A stretch of 64,000 nt of DNA from an uncultured Oscillospiraceae bacterium. GTDB lineage: Bacteria > Bacillota > Clostridia > Oscillospirales > Ruminococcaceae. Of the stretch, positions 1 through 8,817 are shown piece after piece; position 1 is the first letter of the stretch; each line of letters begins with the position of its first letter. The notes beneath the pieces are model-generated. The model ran no database searches, was not told where the DNA came from, and saw nothing but the letters and a program-made list of their open reading frames with translations. Location of the stretch: NCBI GenBank assembly GCA_900542145.1, contig UQMF01000001.1, forward strand, positions 1-64,000. Reading direction: 5' to 3'. The position numbers were made by a program, and so were the translations under genes.

Positions 1-68
1 CCCCGGGAAACCCGTGGCAAAAAACTGATTTAAAAAGCCCACTTCGTGGGCAAAATCTATTTTTTCGA
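1..68. repeat. Dispersed intergenic repeat, copy A
   Basis: This stretch matches 60109-60175 almost base for base: a CCCCGGG..ACCCGTGGCAAAAAAC block, then a short hairpin, then an A/T-rich tail. The hairpin is GCCCAC-TTC-GTGGGC here and GCCTGC-TTC-GCAGGC in the other copy, so both stem arms changed together. That suggests the hairpin itself is conserved. The element is cut by the window edge. Function is unknown. Confidence 0.7.
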
Positions 69-113
69 CAAGCTGAGGGCCGCAATTTCTTGCAGCCCTT
101 TTATATATGCAAC

Positions 114-130
114 GCGGATTCTGTATCCGC
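114..130. repeat. Small GCGGAT hairpin (REP-like)
   Basis: GCGGAT-TCTGT-ATCCGC forms a 6-bp stem. A near-identical hairpin with a longer stem lies at 33755-33775, so this looks like a member of a small intergenic palindrome family. Confidence 0.4.
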
Positions 131-142
131 TCATTTGAACAG

Positions 143-169
143 CAAAAAGGTAGGGGTTATCCCCTCCCT
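143..169 (-). terminator. Rho-independent terminator of the trp operon
   Basis: On the minus strand two stem blocks, AGG and AGGGG, pair across a 4-nt loop with CCCCT and CCT, separated by one mismatch, and are followed by five T residues. It lies just downstream of trpA and is the natural end of the trp transcript. Confidence 0.75.
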
Positions 170-176
170 GCTTTTG

Positions 177-947
177 TCAGGAAATCGCGTCCTTCATAGA
201 CTTCACATACTCGTAAATATGTCCGGAAGCCTCGCTGCCGTACTGCGCCACCAGCTTGACGATAGCGCTGCCTACGATAACGCCGTCCGCAAGCTCCGAC
301 ATGGTCTTAGCCTGCTCCGGCTTGCTGATTCCAAAGCCGATAGCCGCCGGGACCTTAGCATACTTCTTAACCGCCTCCATGATGTGGTGGAGGTCAGTCT
401 TGATCTCGCTGCGTACTCCGGTGACGCCCATGGAGGATACTATGTAGATGAATCCCTCGGCTTCGCTGGCGATCATCTTGATACGCTCCTCGCTGGTAGG
501 CGCGATCAGCGAGATCACGGAAACGCCGTATTTCTGAGCCACGTCAGCGGCTTCGTGCTTCTCCTCGTAGGGCATGTCCGGGCAGATAAGCCCGTCAACG
601 CCTATCTCCTTGCAGCGTGCGAAGAATCTGTCGTAGCCGTACTTGAACACCGGATTCAGATACGTCATGAAGCATATCGGGATATCCGTGCTCTGGCGTA
701 CCTTCTCCGCAAGTTCGAACGCACGGTCGGTGGTCATACCATTCTTCAGCGCACGGATATTCGCCTCCTGAATAACCGGGCCCTCCGCGATGGGGTCGCT
801 GAACGGAATTCCGATCTCGATAAGGTCGGCGCCGCCCTTTACCATAGCCATGATGTTGTTGTAGCTGTCCTCAAACGTCGGGTCGCCGGCGGTCAGGAAG
901 CCGATGAATGCCTTCTTGTTCTCGAATGCGTTGTGTATCTTATTCAT
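177..947 (-). CDS. trpA: Tryptophan synthase alpha subunit
   Basis: TrpA cleaves indole-3-glycerol phosphate to indole and glyceraldehyde 3-phosphate and channels indole to TrpB in the cytosolic alpha2beta2 complex. The 256-residue TIM barrel has the hallmark IEIGIPFSDPIAEGP, which holds the catalytic Glu and Asp, and the phosphate-binding VGSAIV near the C-terminus. The open frame begins with TTG three codons earlier, but the ATG at 947 is preferred because GGGGGA sits nine bases upstream. It overlaps the end of trpB by eight bases (ATGAATAA), implying translational coupling. It is the last gene of the trp operon. Confidence 0.97.
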   Translation of the reverse strand: MNKIHNAFENKKAFIGFLTAGDPTFEDSYNNIMAMVKGGADLIEIGIPFSDPIAEGPVIQEANIRALKNGMTTDRAFELAEKVRQSTDIPICFMTYLNPVFKYGYDRFFARCKEIGVDGLICPDMPYEEKHEAADVAQKYGVSVISLIAPTSEERIKMIASEAEGFIYIVSSMGVTGVRSEIKTDLHHIMEAVKKYAKVPAAIGFGISKPEQAKTMSELADGVIVGSAIVKLVAQYGSEASGHIYEYVKSMKDAIS

Positions 948-2124
948 GCAGATCAATCCCCCTGTATCTTGCTATTGCCGCAACGTCCTTATCTCCACGG
1001 CCGGACAGGCAGCAGATGATGATGTCGTCCTTGCTCATGGTGGGAGCGATCTTCATCAGATGTGCGACCGCATGCGCGCTCTCGATGGCGCAGATGATTC
1101 CCTCGGTGCGTGCGATGTACTCGAACGCATTTACCGCCTCGTCGTCCGTTACCGGGACGTATTCCGCCCTGCCTATCTCGTGGAGATGAGCGTGCTCCGG
1201 ACCGATTCCGGGGTAGTCCAGACCAGCGGAGATGGAGTACACCGGCGCGATCTGACCGTATTCGTTCTGGCAGAACAGGGACTTCATTCCGTGGAATATG
1301 CCAAGAGTACCCGTTGCGATGGTTGCCGCGGTTTCTCCGGTGTCAACGCCGCGTCCGGCAGCCTCGCAGCCGATCAGACGCACGTCCTTGTCGTTGATGA
1401 AGTTGTAGAACATACCCATCGCATTGGAGCCGCCGCCCACGCATGCCATAACAGCAGTTGGGAGTCTGCCCTCCTTCTCGAGGATCTGCTCCCGTGCCTC
1501 CTTGGAGATCACGCTCTGGAAGTCACGGACGATCATCGGGAACGGATGCGGACCCATTACTGAGCCGAGGACGTACAGCGTGTCGTCCACACGGGTGGTC
1601 CAGTCGCGCATTGCCTCGTTTACAGCGTCCTTGAGGGTCATGGTGCCGGTAGTTACAGGGTTCACCTTCGCGCCGAGGAGCTCCATGCGGTAAACGTTCA
1701 GCGCCTGGCGGACAGTGTCCTCCTTGCCCATGAATATCTCGCATTCAAGTCCCAGCAGGGCCGCAGCGGTGGCAGCCGCAACGCCGTGCTGACCTGCGCC
1801 GGTCTCTGCGATGATACGGGTCTTGCCCATCTTCTTCGCGAGAAGCGCCTGACCGAGCACGTTGTTTATCTTGTGGGAGCCGGTGTGGTTGAGGTCCTCG
1901 CGCTTGAAGTAGATCTTCGCGCCGCCGAGATCCTTGGTCATCTTCTCCGCATAGTAAAGCAGCGACGGACGTCCTGCGTACTCGCGCAGGAGCGTGTTCA
2001 GCTCGTCGTTGAACTGCTTGTCGTGCTTGTAGAATTCGTAGGCTTCCTCCAGCTTATGTATTTCGTTCATTAGCGTTTCGGGGATATACTGTCCGCCGAA
2101 ATCGCCGTAGCGTCCCTTTGCCAT
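940..2124 (-). CDS. trpB: Tryptophan synthase beta subunit
   Basis: TrpB is the PLP enzyme that condenses indole with L-serine to give tryptophan. It has 394 residues, the usual length for TrpB1. The PLP lysine lies in SHKINNVLGQA, followed by AETGAGQHGVA and the phosphate-binding GGGSNAMG. The N-terminal GDFGGQYIPETL is typical of TrpB1. The start ATG is 23 bases downstream of the trpF stop, and the 3' end overlaps trpA. All key motifs look intact, so it should be active and allosterically coupled to TrpA. Confidence 0.98.
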   Translation of the reverse strand: MAKGRYGDFGGQYIPETLMNEIHKLEEAYEFYKHDKQFNDELNTLLREYAGRPSLLYYAEKMTKDLGGAKIYFKREDLNHTGSHKINNVLGQALLAKKMGKTRIIAETGAGQHGVAAATAAALLGLECEIFMGKEDTVRQALNVYRMELLGAKVNPVTTGTMTLKDAVNEAMRDWTTRVDDTLYVLGSVMGPHPFPMIVRDFQSVISKEAREQILEKEGRLPTAVMACVGGGSNAMGMFYNFINDKDVRLIGCEAAGRGVDTGETAATIATGTLGIFHGMKSLFCQNEYGQIAPVYSISAGLDYPGIGPEHAHLHEIGRAEYVPVTDDEAVNAFEYIARTEGIICAIESAHAVAHLMKIAPTMSKDDIIICCLSGRGDKDVAAIARYRGIDLHE

Positions 2125-2147
2125 GTCATTTATCCTTTCATTATATA

Positions 2148-2753
2148 TTACAGATCTCTTATGATACGCACCGCAGCCAGCATTTTTTCGCGGTCCTTCA
2201 CGCGGTCGGTTTCAACGCCGCTGGACAGATCCACACAGTAGGGCTGTATGTTCTCCGCCGCATTCCGCAGATTATCCGGGGTAAGTCCGCCGGCGAGGAA
2301 GAACGGCTGGCTTATTTCAGCGCCCTCCAGCAGGGAATGGTCGAACATCTCCCCGGTGCCGGTGCCGTTGTCCAGCAGGACATAATCCGCGCCAAGGCTC
2401 TGCACCAGCGCGATATCCTCCGGAGCGCGTATTTTCGCCGCCTTGATTATCGGCGCGTCCGTCAGCTTCCGGAGCCTGCGGATATAATCCGCGTCCTCCT
2501 GCCCGTGGAGCTGTATCACATCTATTATACCACAGTTGGCGTACTCAGCGCAAGTGGTTTCGGAGGAATTCACGAAAACCCCCACTGCCGTAATTTCCGG
2601 GGAGAGCCGCGAACGCAGTCGCTGAGCCGTTTCGCGATCGATATTCCGGTGGCTTTTCGGGAATCCCAGGATAAAGCCGATGTAGTCCGGCTTCGCCTCG
2701 TTCGCGAAATCAATATCGCAGTCGCGGAACATTCCGCAGAGCTTTATCTTCAT
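2148..2753 (-). CDS. trpF: Phosphoribosylanthranilate isomerase
   Basis: TrpF carries out the Amadori rearrangement of phosphoribosylanthranilate to CdRP. The 201-residue barrel starts with KLCGMFRDCD, the family's catalytic-Cys motif (KICG in most homologues), and has VDLSSGVE near the C-terminus, which holds the catalytic Asp. The start follows the trpC stop by one base, so it is co-translated with trpC. It is a stand-alone enzyme, not fused to TrpC as in enterobacteria. Confidence 0.95.
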   Translation of the reverse strand: MKIKLCGMFRDCDIDFANEAKPDYIGFILGFPKSHRNIDRETAQRLRSRLSPEITAVGVFVNSSETTCAEYANCGIIDVIQLHGQEDADYIRRLRKLTDAPIIKAAKIRAPEDIALVQSLGADYVLLDNGTGTGEMFDHSLLEGAEISQPFFLAGGLTPDNLRNAAENIQPYCVDLSSGVETDRVKDREKMLAAVRIIRDL

Positions 2754-2754
2754 T

Positions 2755-3534
2755 TCAGCGTCCCCTGAGTTCGGCGAGCGCCGCTTTCTTGTCCGGGCTT
2801 CTCATCAGCGTTTCGCCGATGAGCACCGCATTCGTGCCGTTGCTGCGGAGCGCTTCGATATCCGCAGCGGTCTTGATTCCGCTCTCGGAAACGAACAGCA
2901 CCTCCGGCGGAACCAGCTTCCGTAATCTCGCGGAGTTGTTGATATCCACCGTGAATGTCTTTAAGTCACGGTTGTTCACACCGATTATATCTGCGCCGAC
3001 CGCAACCGCCCTGCGGACTTCCTCCTCGTCGTGGGCTTCCACCAGCGCGGAAAGCCCGAGGGAATGCGCGATCTCAAGGTATTCGCCTAACTGCTCCCGG
3101 GAAAGTATCGCACATATCAGCAGAACTGCGGAGGCTCCCAGGGTCTTTGCCTGGTATATCATGTACTCATCGACCGTGAAATCCTTGCGCAGCACCGGAA
3201 TGCTGACCGCCTGCGATATCTCGCGCAGGTACTCGTCGCTGCCCCTGAACCAGAACGGCTCCGTCAGGCAGGATATCGTCGCCGCGCCCGCCGCTTCGTA
3301 ATCCCTGGCGATGTCGAGGTACGGGAAATCCTCCGCGATAAGCCCCTTAGAGGGGGAAGCGCGCTTCACCTCGCAGATGAACGAAATATCGCTGCCGCCC
3401 AGCGCCTTCGTGAACGGGAATCCGGTGTTGGAGTCCAGCGCTTCGGCGCGCTTCTTCATCTCGGAAAGCGGCACCGCCGCCTTCTCGTCCGCAACGCGCT
3501 GTATCGTGCGTTCTGCAATTTCCTGTAATATCAT
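2755..3534 (-). CDS. trpC: Indole-3-glycerol phosphate synthase
   Basis: TrpC closes the pyrrole ring, turning CdRP into indole-3-glycerol phosphate with loss of CO2. The 259-residue barrel shows EVKRASPSKG (the general-acid lysine loop), VLRKDFTVDEYMIY, GVNNRDLKTF and SESGI. The start ATG overlaps the trpD stop as ATGA, indicating coupling. Confidence 0.97.
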   Translation of the reverse strand: MILQEIAERTIQRVADEKAAVPLSEMKKRAEALDSNTGFPFTKALGGSDISFICEVKRASPSKGLIAEDFPYLDIARDYEAAGAATISCLTEPFWFRGSDEYLREISQAVSIPVLRKDFTVDEYMIYQAKTLGASAVLLICAILSREQLGEYLEIAHSLGLSALVEAHDEEEVRRAVAVGADIIGVNNRDLKTFTVDINNSARLRKLVPPEVLFVSESGIKTAADIEALRSNGTNAVLIGETLMRSPDKKAALAELRGR

Positions 3535-4544
3535 GCCTTTACCTCGTTGGATACCCTGATGTACTTTTCAAGGGTGCTGAGCGCCGCGCCGCTGTCGATG
3601 GTCTGCGCGGCAAGCTTTATGCCGTCTTCCATGGATACGCCCTTTACGATGTGGAGCGCCGCGCCGGCGTTAAGCAGGACTGCGTCCCTGCCTGCGCCCT
3701 GCTCACCGGAAAGTATCCGCTTGGCAGCCGCCGCATTCTCGTCGGGAGTTCCGCCCACAAGTTCGGACTTGTCGTGGCGTGCGATACCGAACTGCTCCGG
3801 GGTTATCTCGTACTTGTTGAAGTCGTCGCCATTGAATTCAAGAACCATAGTGGGCGCGCTGACGGAAATCTCGTCCAGCTTGTCGGTGCCGAATACTGCC
3901 ATTCCGCGCTTTACTCCCAGCTTCACCAGGGCCTTCGCCATCGGCTCCAGAAGCTCCGGCTTGTACACGCCAATAAGCTGGAACGCCGGGTGCGCCGGAT
4001 TCGTGAGCGGACCGAGCACGTTGAATATGGTTGGAATGCCGATATCCTTGCGGACGGGTCCGACGTACTTCATCGCGCTGTGGTACTTCTGCGCGAACAG
4101 GAAGCACATTCCCGCTTCGTCAAGCAGCTTCACGCAGCCCTCGGGGTCAGTGGCGATATTAACACCCAGCGCCTCCAGGCAGTCCGCAGTGCCGCACTTG
4201 CTGGAAGCCGCACGGTTGCCGTGCTTTGCGACCTTTACCCCTGCCGCAGCGCACACCAACGCAGAAATAGTTGAAATGTTGATAGAATTGGAGCCGTCGC
4301 CGCCGGTGCCGACAATCTCCAGCACCTCGCCGGAGTAGTTTACCGGAGTTGCGACATCGCGCATAACAAAGGCGCTGGCGGAAATTTCGTCCGCAGTTTC
4401 GCCCTTGATGTGCAGCGCCGTGAGGTATGCCGCAGTCTGAGCCGGAGTGGTGCTGCCGGTCATTATTTCCCGGGTGACCTCCGCAGCCTCGTCGTAGGTG
4501 AGGTCGATCCCGTCTGCAGCTTTCTTGATCATTTCCTTTATCAT
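3531..4544 (-). CDS. trpD: Anthranilate phosphoribosyltransferase
   Basis: TrpD transfers the phosphoribosyl group of PRPP to anthranilate. At 337 residues it is standard length and not fused to TrpG. The PRPP-binding GTGGDGSNSINIST and the KHGNRAASSKCGTADCLEALG motif, which binds the two magnesium ions and anthranilate, are intact. It overlaps trpG by four bases and trpC by four bases, within the tight EGDCFBA order. Confidence 0.97.
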   Translation of the reverse strand: MIKEMIKKAADGIDLTYDEAAEVTREIMTGSTTPAQTAAYLTALHIKGETADEISASAFVMRDVATPVNYSGEVLEIVGTGGDGSNSINISTISALVCAAAGVKVAKHGNRAASSKCGTADCLEALGVNIATDPEGCVKLLDEAGMCFLFAQKYHSAMKYVGPVRKDIGIPTIFNVLGPLTNPAHPAFQLIGVYKPELLEPMAKALVKLGVKRGMAVFGTDKLDEISVSAPTMVLEFNGDDFNKYEITPEQFGIARHDKSELVGGTPDENAAAAKRILSGEQGAGRDAVLLNAGAALHIVKGVSMEDGIKLAAQTIDSGAALSTLEKYIRVSNEVKA

Positions 4545-5113
4545 AATGTTACCTCCAGAAAATTCTCAGCCATTTTTCTTCCGTGCTGTGTAAGTATCGA
4601 CTCCGGGTGGAACTGCACTCCGTAAATCGGGTAGTCCCTGTGCTCCACCGCCATTATCTCGCCGTCATCGGTGCGCGCCGTGACTTTAAGGCAATCCGGG
4701 AATCCCTCCTCGGAAGCCGCCAGGGAGTGGTACCGCGCGACCTCGCAGGTGTCGTCCATTCCGCGGAAGAGCCTGCTTGTGGTGTCCAGCTTTGTCACAG
4801 ACTTCTTGCCGTGCATGAGCTTCTTCGCGTAGGTTATCTCAGCGCCGAAGGTTTCGCATATTGCCTGATGTCCCAGGCATACGCCCAGCACCGGAATCTT
4901 TCCGGCTGCCGCCTTTATAACGTCCTCGCAGACGCCGGCGTCGCAGGGGCGTCCGGGTCCCGGGCTGACGATTATGTGGGAGGGCTTCAGCGCCATTATC
5001 TCGTCCACTGTCAGCTCGTCGTTGCGGATAACCCTGATATCCGGGTTTATTCCGCCGATGAGCTGGTACAGATTATATGAAAAGCTGTCGTAGTTGTCTA
5101 TCAGAAGTATCAT
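4541..5113 (-). CDS. trpG: Anthranilate synthase glutamine amidotransferase subunit
   Basis: TrpG hydrolyses glutamine and feeds ammonia to TrpE. This is a class I amidotransferase of 190 residues with the nucleophile in GVCLGHQAI and the His-Glu pair in VQFHPES. The frame is open further upstream, but the ATG at 5113 begins the conserved ILLIDNYDSFSYNL and overlaps the trpE stop as ATGA, so it is chosen. In some Firmicutes one such subunit also serves PabB; no pab gene is visible here. Confidence 0.96.
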   Translation of the reverse strand: MILLIDNYDSFSYNLYQLIGGINPDIRVIRNDELTVDEIMALKPSHIIVSPGPGRPCDAGVCEDVIKAAAGKIPVLGVCLGHQAICETFGAEITYAKKLMHGKKSVTKLDTTSRLFRGMDDTCEVARYHSLAASEEGFPDCLKVTARTDDGEIMAVEHRDYPIYGVQFHPESILTQHGRKMAENFLEVTL

Positions 5114-6582
5114 AAGCTCTCCTCCTGTGCGATGGTGAGCGCGTTCATGACTGCCTTTGCCTTGTTGATGCACTCGTTGAATTCATTCTCGGGTACGCTG
5201 TCCGCAACTATTCCGGCGCCGCTTCTCACGAACACCCTGCCATTCTTGCGAAATGCCAGGCGGATAGCAATGCAGGTATCGAGGTTTCCGCGGAAGTCGA
5301 TGTATCCCACCGCTCCGCCATAAACGCCGCGCTTGTTGTTCTCCAGCTCGTTGATTATCTCGCAGGCGCGGAGCTTCGGCGCTCCGGATAGCGTTCCTGC
5401 CGGGAGAATCGCGTCAACCGCGTCCAGCGCGGATTTGCTGTCCAGTATTTCACCGCGCACGGTGGAGCCGATGTGCATGACGTGGGAATACCGCTCAATG
5501 CTCATGTATTTCTCGACCTCGACCGTGCCGAACTTGCTTATCTTGCCGATGTCGTTGCGCCCTAGGTCAACCAGCATGTTGTGCTCGGAAAGTTCCTTCT
5601 CGTCGTGGAGGAGTTCCGTTTCCAGGCGCTTGTCCTCCTCGTCCGTGGCGCCGCGGGGGCGTGTTCCGGCGAGGGGAAATGTATGGAGGGTGCCGTTCTC
5701 GAGCTTCACCAGAGTCTCCGGGGAGGCTCCGGCGATCTCCATGTCGTCGCTGGAGAAGAAGAACATGTACGGCGACGGATTCGTCGCGCGTAGCACTCTG
5801 TAGGCGTCCAGCAGGCTTCCGTCGAAATCCGCGTCAAGACGGTTGGAGAGCACCACCTGGAAGATATCGCCCTCGTAGATGTAGTGCTTGGCTTTCTCCA
5901 CCATCGCGCAGTACTGATCCTTGTCGAACAGCTTGCGGAACCCGGAGGTGAGCTTTCCGTGGGGGATATCAGCAGGCTTGCCGTATCTTATCAGCTGCTC
6001 CATTTCCGCGAGGTCCTTTTCAGCCTTTGCGTACTCGCTGTCGATGTTGTCCGCGGAGATGTTGGTTATCAGCACTATCTTCTGGTGGATATTATCGAAC
6101 GCGATTACCTTGTCGAACAGCATGAGATCCACGTCCTTGAAGTGCTCCTCGTCCTCGGCATCGAGGTTCAGGGTAGGCTCGCTGTACTTTATGTAGTCGT
6201 AGGAGAAATACCCCACCAGTCCGCCGGTGAAGGAAGGGAGTCCGTCGATCTTCGGGCTGCTGTACTGCGCCATCAGCCCCTTGATGTAGTCCGCCGGGTG
6301 GCTCTGCTTCGAGGTTTCCGCCGTACCGGTCAGGACGTCCTTTACAGTCAGTTCACCGTTAATGCAGGTGATCTCCAGCTTCGGATTGTATCCCAGGAAC
6401 GTGTAGCGTCCCCATTTCTCCTGGTTCTCGACGCTCTCGAGAATATATACATGGCGGCTAACGGCGCGCAGCTTCTTCAGTACCTCAATGGGGGTGGTGA
6501 AATCCGACAGGATCTCCCGACATACGGGGATAACGCTGTAGCCGGTGTATTCCTTAGCCTGTTCAAGTGTGGGTTTCAGCAT
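5110..6582 (-). CDS. trpE: Anthranilate synthase component I
   Basis: TrpE converts chorismate and ammonia (from TrpG) to anthranilate, the committed step of tryptophan synthesis. The 490-residue protein has the N-terminal YILESVENQEKWGRY segment that forms the tryptophan feedback site, and the C-terminal chorismate-binding core with LAGTRPRG, LVDLGRNDIG, GTLSGAPK and YGGAVGY. The ATG at 6582 is preceded by GGAAGGAG at good spacing. It is the first gene of the operon and lies directly behind the T-box, so it should be controlled both by attenuation and by feedback. Confidence 0.97.
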   Translation of the reverse strand: MLKPTLEQAKEYTGYSVIPVCREILSDFTTPIEVLKKLRAVSRHVYILESVENQEKWGRYTFLGYNPKLEITCINGELTVKDVLTGTAETSKQSHPADYIKGLMAQYSSPKIDGLPSFTGGLVGYFSYDYIKYSEPTLNLDAEDEEHFKDVDLMLFDKVIAFDNIHQKIVLITNISADNIDSEYAKAEKDLAEMEQLIRYGKPADIPHGKLTSGFRKLFDKDQYCAMVEKAKHYIYEGDIFQVVLSNRLDADFDGSLLDAYRVLRATNPSPYMFFFSSDDMEIAGASPETLVKLENGTLHTFPLAGTRPRGATDEEDKRLETELLHDEKELSEHNMLVDLGRNDIGKISKFGTVEVEKYMSIERYSHVMHIGSTVRGEILDSKSALDAVDAILPAGTLSGAPKLRACEIINELENNKRGVYGGAVGYIDFRGNLDTCIAIRLAFRKNGRVFVRSGAGIVADSVPENEFNECINKAKAVMNALTIAQEESL

Positions 6583-6600
6583 GATATCTGCTCCTTCCGA

Positions 6601-6955
6601 AAACAAAAACTCCGCCCTTAAACGCAGAATTCCTCTGCTTCTAAGGACGGAGTACACTTACAATACTGCCGTGGTGCCACCTTAATTTGCGGCTGTTACG
6701 CCGCACACTCGCCGGATACCAACATATCCCTGCAATTAACGCTTGCAACACGTCGCAGAATACTCAGCGGCTTTGGACACCGCCTTTGACTGCGCCCTCA
6801 GTGGTCCATTTGATATGCTCTGCGTTCTGCGGTACTCTCAGCAACGACCGCTCTCTGGGAGTGCACAAGCATTTTTATCTCCACTTCACTGGTTTGTAAG
6901 GGCGTATTCGATTTTAAAGCCCGGGCGGTTTGGACGCCGCCAAGCTTTTTCATTG
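6601..6955 (-). ncRNA. T-box riboswitch, tryptophan specific
   Basis: The minus-strand leader between the trp promoter and trpE has the standard T-box parts. A Stem I base AGTGG pairs with CCACT. An AGAGAG AG-bulge motif is present. The predicted specifier is UGG at 6806-6808, followed by the usual ACC. The antiterminator T-box sequence AGGTGGCACCACGG lies at 6669-6682. A terminator follows at 6610-6652, with stem CTCCGTCCTTA/TAAGGGCGGAG and then a T-run. Uncharged tRNA-Trp would stabilise the antiterminator and switch trpEGDCFBA on. The specifier call is by eye. Confidence 0.93.
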
Positions 6956-6960
6956 GTGTT

Positions 6961-6989
6961 ATAATACCACAAAATCCCCCTGTTGTCAA
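6961..6989 (-). promoter_or_regulatory. Promoter of the trp operon
   Basis: On the minus strand, -35 TTGACA (6984-6989), a 17-bp spacer ending TTGTGG, and -10 TATTAT (6961-6966). It is a near-consensus housekeeping promoter with a TGTG extension before the -10. It is divergent from the promoter at 7072. Confidence 0.9.
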
Positions 6990-7071
6990 GGGCTTTTCTG
7001 AATTTTTTTCTGAGAGTTCCTGCAATTTTTTCAGCGCATTTCCCGCCGTCAATTATTTTGCGGTCAACCAC

Positions 7072-7100
7072 TTGAAATAAACGCGTTTATGTGGTAAAAT
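7072..7100 (+). promoter_or_regulatory. Promoter of the GNAT-hisS-rimM-trmD-era-recO operon
   Basis: -35 TTGAAA, a 17-bp spacer ending ATGTGG, and -10 TAAAAT. It lies about 30 bases before the first start codon, and no other clear promoter is seen until 12248, so it may drive the whole operon. Confidence 0.8.
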
Positions 7101-7130
7101 ATAATATATATGCATGAAAGGAGGCGGCGT

Positions 7131-7562
7131 ATGATAAGAGAAGTACGCCCGGACGAATACGAGCAGTTGATGGAGCTTTACCTCCATCTCCACGAAACCG
7201 AGATACCCCCGGCGGCGCAGACGCGCGAGCTCTGGGAGCGCCTGATAAACGACCCGGACTACCACCTGATCGTCGCGGAAGAGGACGGCAGGCTTGTGTC
7301 CACGATCACCTGCGTTATCATGCCGAATCTCACCCACGGACCGCGGCCCTACGCCTGGGTCGAAAATGTCGTAACGCACCCGGACTACCGGGGACGACAT
7401 TTAGCGACCGCCTGCCTTGAATATGCCCGTGAACTTGCGATTCGCGAAAACTGCTACCGGCTTGTACTCATGACCGGCTCCAAGCTGGAGAGCACGCTGA
7501 ATTTCTACGAGCACGCAGGCTACGACAGAACCGAAAAAACAGGATTTATCCAATATCTATAA
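7131..7562 (+). CDS. GNAT family N-acetyltransferase
   Basis: This is a 143-residue acetyltransferase of the Gcn5 fold. The acetyl-CoA binding segment is VENVVTHPDYRGRHLATA (the V..DYRGRGIA motif A), followed by a C-terminal NFYEHAGYDR motif. The substrate cannot be read from sequence. The ATG at 7131 is chosen over an upstream in-frame ATG because GAAAGGAGG stands seven bases before it. It heads an operon of translation and RNA-maturation genes, which may or may not reflect its role. Confidence 0.9.
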   Translation: MIREVRPDEYEQLMELYLHLHETEIPPAAQTRELWERLINDPDYHLIVAEEDGRLVSTITCVIMPNLTHGPRPYAWVENVVTHPDYRGRHLATACLEYARELAIRENCYRLVLMTGSKLESTLNFYEHAGYDRTEKTGFIQYL

Positions 7563-7580
7563 ATGAAAGGAAACACGAAC

Positions 7581-8807
7581 ATGAACATAAAGCCCCAGAA
7601 GGGAATGCAGGAATACTTACCGGAGGCAGCCGCACAGCGCGACCGCCTGATGAACATAATCCTCGAAACCTACACCGCCAGCGGATTCACCCGTATCTAC
7701 ACCCCCGCGATCGAAAGCGCAGAGAACCTCGACAAGAGCGACGGCGGCGACAACCTTAACCTCATCTTCCGTATAATGAAGCGCGGCGACAAGCTGGCGG
7801 AAGCCATCTCAAAATCCCCGGTAGACGAAAAGGATCTGTGCGACCTCGGTCTGCGCTACGACCTGACCCTGCCGCTCTCCCGTTACTACGCGAACAACCG
7901 CAACAGCCTCCCCTCCCCGTTCAAATGCATTCAGATCGACAAGGTATACCGCGCGGAAAGACCGCAGCGCGGCAGACTCCGCGAATTCGTGCAGTGCGAT
8001 ATCGACATACTCGGCTCCGATTCCTGGTGCTGCGAGATCGAGCTTATCTCCGTAACCGCAAATGCGCTTTCCAAAATCGGTATCGGTGAATTCACCGTGC
8101 GCGTGAACGACCGCCGCGTGCTGAGAAATTCCCTGCTGACAATGGGATTCCCGGAGGATTCCCTCGACACAGTTTCCGTTAGCTTCGACAAGCTGGACAA
8201 GATCGGCGCCGACGGCGTTGCCGCTGAGCTTCGCGAAAAGGGAATGCCGGAATCCGCAGTTGAAGCGCTCTCTGGGCTTCTCTCCAAGGGTAAGCTCACC
8301 CTGGACGACATGGCGCAGTACTGCTCCGAGGACGCAAAGGAAACGCTGGAGCAGCTCCGCACCATCATTGAAACCGCGGACAAGCTTTCCGACGGCTACA
8401 CCGTGGAATTCGACCCGTCCCTGGTAAGGGGTCAGGGCTACTACACCGGCACCGTATTCGAGGTGGCAAGCAAGCAGTTCGGCGGAACAGTAGCCGGCGG
8501 CGGACGCTACGACAACCTCATCGGAAGATTCACCGGCGACGCTGTTCCGGCAGTCGGCTTCTCCATCGGCTTCGAGCGTATTTTCTCCATCGTCACCGAG
8601 AACAATATCCAGCTTGCAGGCAGTAGGAAAAAGACCGCTATCCTCCACAGCCCGGAATCTATCCTGGAGGCAATCGCAAAATCCAACGAGCTTCAGGCGG
8701 ACAGTGATGTCACGCTCATCGCAGCAGCCAACCGCAAGAAGGCTGCCAAGGCTTATTCAAAGGCAAAGCAGCAGGGCTTTGACGAGATAATCAAGATCGG
8801 ACTTTAA
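7581..8807 (+). CDS. hisS: Histidyl-tRNA synthetase family protein (class II)
   Basis: This is a class II catalytic core of the HisRS family. RYDLTLPLSRYYANN and KVYRAERPQRGRLREFVQCD form the motif 2 region, RGQGYYTGTVFE corresponds to the HisA signature, and AGGGRYDNL to HisB. HisRS normally has RG-x-D-YY; here the Asp is Gly. After the core only about 65 residues remain, so the anticodon-binding domain is shorter than usual (408 against roughly 420-430). It could be an unusual active HisRS or a HisZ-like paralogue; no hisG is nearby. The ATG at 7581 is chosen because AAAGGAA precedes it; an earlier ATG at 7563 has no such site. Confidence 0.82.
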   Translation: MNIKPQKGMQEYLPEAAAQRDRLMNIILETYTASGFTRIYTPAIESAENLDKSDGGDNLNLIFRIMKRGDKLAEAISKSPVDEKDLCDLGLRYDLTLPLSRYYANNRNSLPSPFKCIQIDKVYRAERPQRGRLREFVQCDIDILGSDSWCCEIELISVTANALSKIGIGEFTVRVNDRRVLRNSLLTMGFPEDSLDTVSVSFDKLDKIGADGVAAELREKGMPESAVEALSGLLSKGKLTLDDMAQYCSEDAKETLEQLRTIIETADKLSDGYTVEFDPSLVRGQGYYTGTVFEVASKQFGGTVAGGGRYDNLIGRFTGDAVPAVGFSIGFERIFSIVTENNIQLAGSRKKTAILHSPESILEAIAKSNELQADSDVTLIAAANRKKAAKAYSKAKQQGFDEIIKIGL

Positions 8808-8817
8808 GAGGAGCGCC

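Noticed and set aside
90..1019. Long plus-strand frame opposite trpA
   Set aside because: It lies antisense to a certain trpA and has no family motif or ribosome site; it follows from codon bias of the real gene.
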